From positions 1 to 31,442 of IMG/VR virus record IMGVR_UViG_3300042559_000589: a DNA stretch of 31,442 nt; one strand, given 5' to 3'. Each line of letters starts with the position of its first letter. The stretch's first letter is position 1. The notes under the pieces are model-generated. The model worked only from the letters and a program-made list of their open reading frames with translations, searched no databases and was not told the origin of the DNA. Shown here piece by piece: positions 30,239-31,442 of the stretch. The DNA comes from a virus. Both the position numbers and the translations under genes were made by a program.

Positions 30239-30444
30239 GAACGATTGATGGAATAGCAAAACAAGACAGAACAAAATGGGATTATTTTCTAAACATGAGC
30301 CTCATCGAGTTTCTGAATGCAGTCAGCTTTCACAACGAGAAGCAACGGGCGAGGGCCGAAAGGTTAAACCAAGCCGCCCAAAGCGCAAAAAGTTCAAAGG
30401 ATAGTATGGTGTACAAAATCGCATTGTTGCAAGAAATGATATAA
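30088..30444 (+). CDS. -1 frame of tail assembly chaperone (gpT-like extension)
   Basis: Open in the -1 frame from 30088 to the stop at 30442-30444, overlapping the upstream gene. The heptamer TTTAAAG at 30169-30175 lies in the right phase (T TTA AAG, zero-frame codons TTA AAG) for a canonical X XXY YYZ -1 shift. Shifting there would fuse 177 zero-frame codons to 89 residues beginning AGSGEPEEDGRRKE, giving a protein of about 266 residues. A T9 run at 30120-30128 is a second candidate site. An internal ATG at 30133 exists but is not needed. Known behaviour of tail chaperone pairs supports the reading. Confidence 0.6.
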   Translation, partial: DADFICIRLHAFFFSMLAGVTRNYPSIFKAGSGEPEEDGRRKERPAIAWLRTIDGIAKQDRTKWDYFLNMSLIEFLNAVSFHNEKQRARAERLNQAAQSAKSSKDSMVYKIALLQEMI

Positions 30445-30446
30445 AT

Positions 30447-30557
30447 GCCGGGTTGGTCATAATAGTAAGATTTCCATGTCGACTAACGGGTAGCAGCCAG
30501 CAGGCTCAATGCTGTTATTCAAAGGTGGAGGATGGGGGTGCAAATCCCCCACCCGGA
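30447..30557 (+). ncRNA. tRNA-like / three-way-junction structured element
   Basis: Outer stem CCGGGT (30448-30453) with ACCCGG (30551-30556) encloses two hairpins: TAGCAGC/GCTGTTA (7 bp, one G-U, centred near 30505) and GGGGGTGCAAATCCCCC (30534-30550), which sits directly against the 3' outer strand as a T-arm would. The T-arm-like loop TGCAAAT and anticodon-like CAGCA/TGCTG arm recall a tRNA, but U33 and a convincing T-loop are missing and 111 nt is too long, so this is not called a tRNA. It fills the 135-nt gap between chaperone and tail genes and could be a regulatory or degenerate tRNA-like RNA. Confidence 0.4.
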
Positions 30558-30563
30558 GCTAAA

Positions 30564-30582
30564 TTGTACTATTCCAATTATG
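30564..30582 (+). promoter_or_regulatory. GTACTATT late motif, site 4
   Basis: GTACTATT at 30566-30573, then 6 nt to ATG 30580, 8 nt after the structured element. Same spacing as site 1. Confidence 0.55.
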
Positions 30583-31173
30583 AGCATAACAAAAGCGCAA
30601 TTGGATGCAATAAACAGCGGAATATTGGATAGGCTGGGAATAAGTCAATCCGAAGCCGATGCAGTAATGGGTGGCTCCGTATTGGGTGAAGCCTTGGCAA
30701 ATACAGCCACCGCAATAATCAAAGAACTTGAAAAAGACATCCGGGCAAAAAAACTGACCGCATCCAAAAGCCTGCTGCAAAATATTGACCCCACCAACTA
30801 TGTAGAAACTGCCAACGGGGTGACACTGGCAATCACGATGGTAAATTATTACCAATGGGTTGAGGATGGCAGGAAACGTGGTAAGCGGCCACCGATTGCA
30901 TCAATCGAGGAATGGATAACAAGAAAGGGCATTCAAGTTCGCAAAAGCAAAGGTGAAAGCAAGCAATCGGTTTTGGAACGCAGGCGGTCAATGGCCATAG
31001 CTATTGCCAACAAGATTGCTGCAAAGGGCACCATAAAGCGGTTTGGCTACAAAGGTGGGGATTTCATCAAGGATGTATTGACACCGCAGACGATTGAAGC
31101 CATTGCCGGAAGCATTGGGGATGTAATTGGCAGACAAGTTCAGGTGTTTGTGACTACCGAGGTTACCCAATAA
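30580..31173 (+). CDS. Putative tail-completion / neck protein (197 aa)
   Basis: Residues 100-125 ('NYYQWVEDGRKRGKRPPIAS' then 'IEEWITRKG') match the pattern of HK97 gp10-like/minor tail proteins, in which a strand reads 'Y...vE.G' before a proline-containing turn and a helix. The N-terminal 90 residues and the C-terminal 60 are helical. These proteins join tail tube and head or cap the tail. ATG 30580 was chosen because it directly follows the GTACTATT motif; the upstream in-frame extension runs into the structured element. Function inferred. Confidence 0.6.
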   Translation: MSITKAQLDAINSGILDRLGISQSEADAVMGGSVLGEALANTATAIIKELEKDIRAKKLTASKSLLQNIDPTNYVETANGVTLAITMVNYYQWVEDGRKRGKRPPIASIEEWITRKGIQVRKSKGESKQSVLERRRSMAIAIANKIAAKGTIKRFGYKGGDFIKDVLTPQTIEAIAGSIGDVIGRQVQVFVTTEVTQ

Positions 31174-31191
31174 CGTACTATTTTAGTTATG
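31173..31191 (+). promoter_or_regulatory. GTACTATT late motif, site 5
   Basis: GTACTATT at 31175-31182, then 6 nt to ATG 31189. It drives the 399-aa tail gene that continues at window position 1. Confidence 0.55.
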
Positions 31192-31442
31192 GCAATCACA
31201 ATTGTAACCGAGCCAAACGACATTTGCCCGGTTTATTCCGATATTTCCTATGTTTTAAGTTCAACAAACTACACGCAGAGCAACTTCAAGTTTGTGGCGG
31301 TGGTAAAAGATAGCGGTGGCAATACCATTGCAAAGCTAAAAGCACCTATTTTTTACGGAACAACGGACAAAGGGGTGTTCAATATCAGCCGGATATTGCA
31401 GAACTATGTAACGTACGACTTCAATACAGCCACCACAACCAC
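31189..31442 (+). CDS. Putative tail protein, 5' part (continues at position 1)
   Basis: The true start of the tail gene whose remainder is at 1-1193. The N-terminus reads MAITIVTEPNDICPVYSDIS, and after the repeat boundary the frame is identical to the opening of the window. The joined product is 399 residues. The GTACTATT motif 6 nt upstream supports this start. Description of the full protein is given with the other part. Confidence 0.65.
   Translation, partial: MAITIVTEPNDICPVYSDISYVLSSTNYTQSNFKFVAVVKDSGGNTIAKLKAPIFYGTTDKGVFNISRILQNYVTYDFNTATTT
31196..31442. repeat. Terminal overlap, copy 2 (matches window start)
   Basis: Second copy of the 247-bp overlap with 1-247, one synonymous difference at 31323. 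It shows that the molecule closes on itself; unit length about 31,195 bp. Confidence 0.9.

Noticed and set aside
30447-30557. Ordinary tRNA gene
   Set aside because: Too long, missing U33 and normal T-loop, no confident acceptor first pair; reported only as tRNA-like.
1-31442. CRISPR arrays, insertion sequences, integrase, lysogeny repressor, rRNA
   Set aside because: No regular repeat-spacer pattern, transposase, integrase motif or repressor gene was seen on reading both strands.

Overview
The window is essentially one complete genome of a tailed bacteriophage (Caudoviricetes, siphovirus-like) infecting a member of the Bacteroidota. Its last 247 bases (31196-31442) repeat its first 247 (1-247) with a single synonymous difference, so the sequence closes into a circle of about 31,195 bp and the window edge falls inside a tail gene. 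The host assignment rests on several promoters of the Bacteroidota form (TTTG, 19-20 bp, TAnnTTTG), on an A-rich context rather than Shine-Dalgarno sites before most starts, and on protein families I associate with phages of that phylum. There is a terminase, portal, capsid and tape measure but no sheath, integrase or repressor, so a virulent long-tailed phage is the simplest reading.

Layout. (1) 23928-15359 through the circle junction, plus strand: HNH nuclease, a sigma-like regulator, small membrane and unknown genes, a GT-B glycosyltransferase, a methyltransferase, a ParB-like protein, a small-terminase-like gene, a second glycosyltransferase, large terminase, two tail-chaperone-like frames joined by a probable -1 frameshift, a structured intergenic element, tail genes, tape measure, XkdF-like protease, scaffold-like protein, major capsid, probable tail tube, portal with unusual C-terminal domains, neck proteins, an AT-rich lectin-like adhesin with its partner, and a lysis cassette (holin candidates, spanin candidate, endolysin). 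(2) 23824 down to 15411, minus strand: an early/replication block with an Rmf/CrpP-like protein, helicase loader-like protein, DnaB helicase, C5 cytosine methyltransferase, a stand-alone DnaA-domain-IV-like protein, PD-(D/E)XK nuclease, SSB-like protein, DUF1599/Nmad1-like protein, Rad52-like annealing protein and, at the far end, a metallophosphoesterase.

Regulation is the most striking part. Six genes have a TAnnTTTG element whose last base lies exactly 4 nt before the ATG, which predicts leaderless mRNAs. Five other genes carry a second, different motif (GTACTATT, 6-8 nt before ATG), twice directly downstream of an intrinsic terminator; I propose it is a late promoter, perhaps read by the sigma-like protein. 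One minus-strand transcript begins with a roughly 135-nt leader that folds into a 5' hairpin, an 8-bp loop-to-junction complementarity and a terminator whose U-run touches the start codon of the next gene: a candidate undescribed attenuator or ligand-sensing RNA. Other unusual items are a long second reading frame inside the methyltransferase gene, an attC-like hairpin after a small gene, and a tRNA-like fold at 30447-30557. Several genes under 60 codons were found by translational overlap (ATGA junctions).
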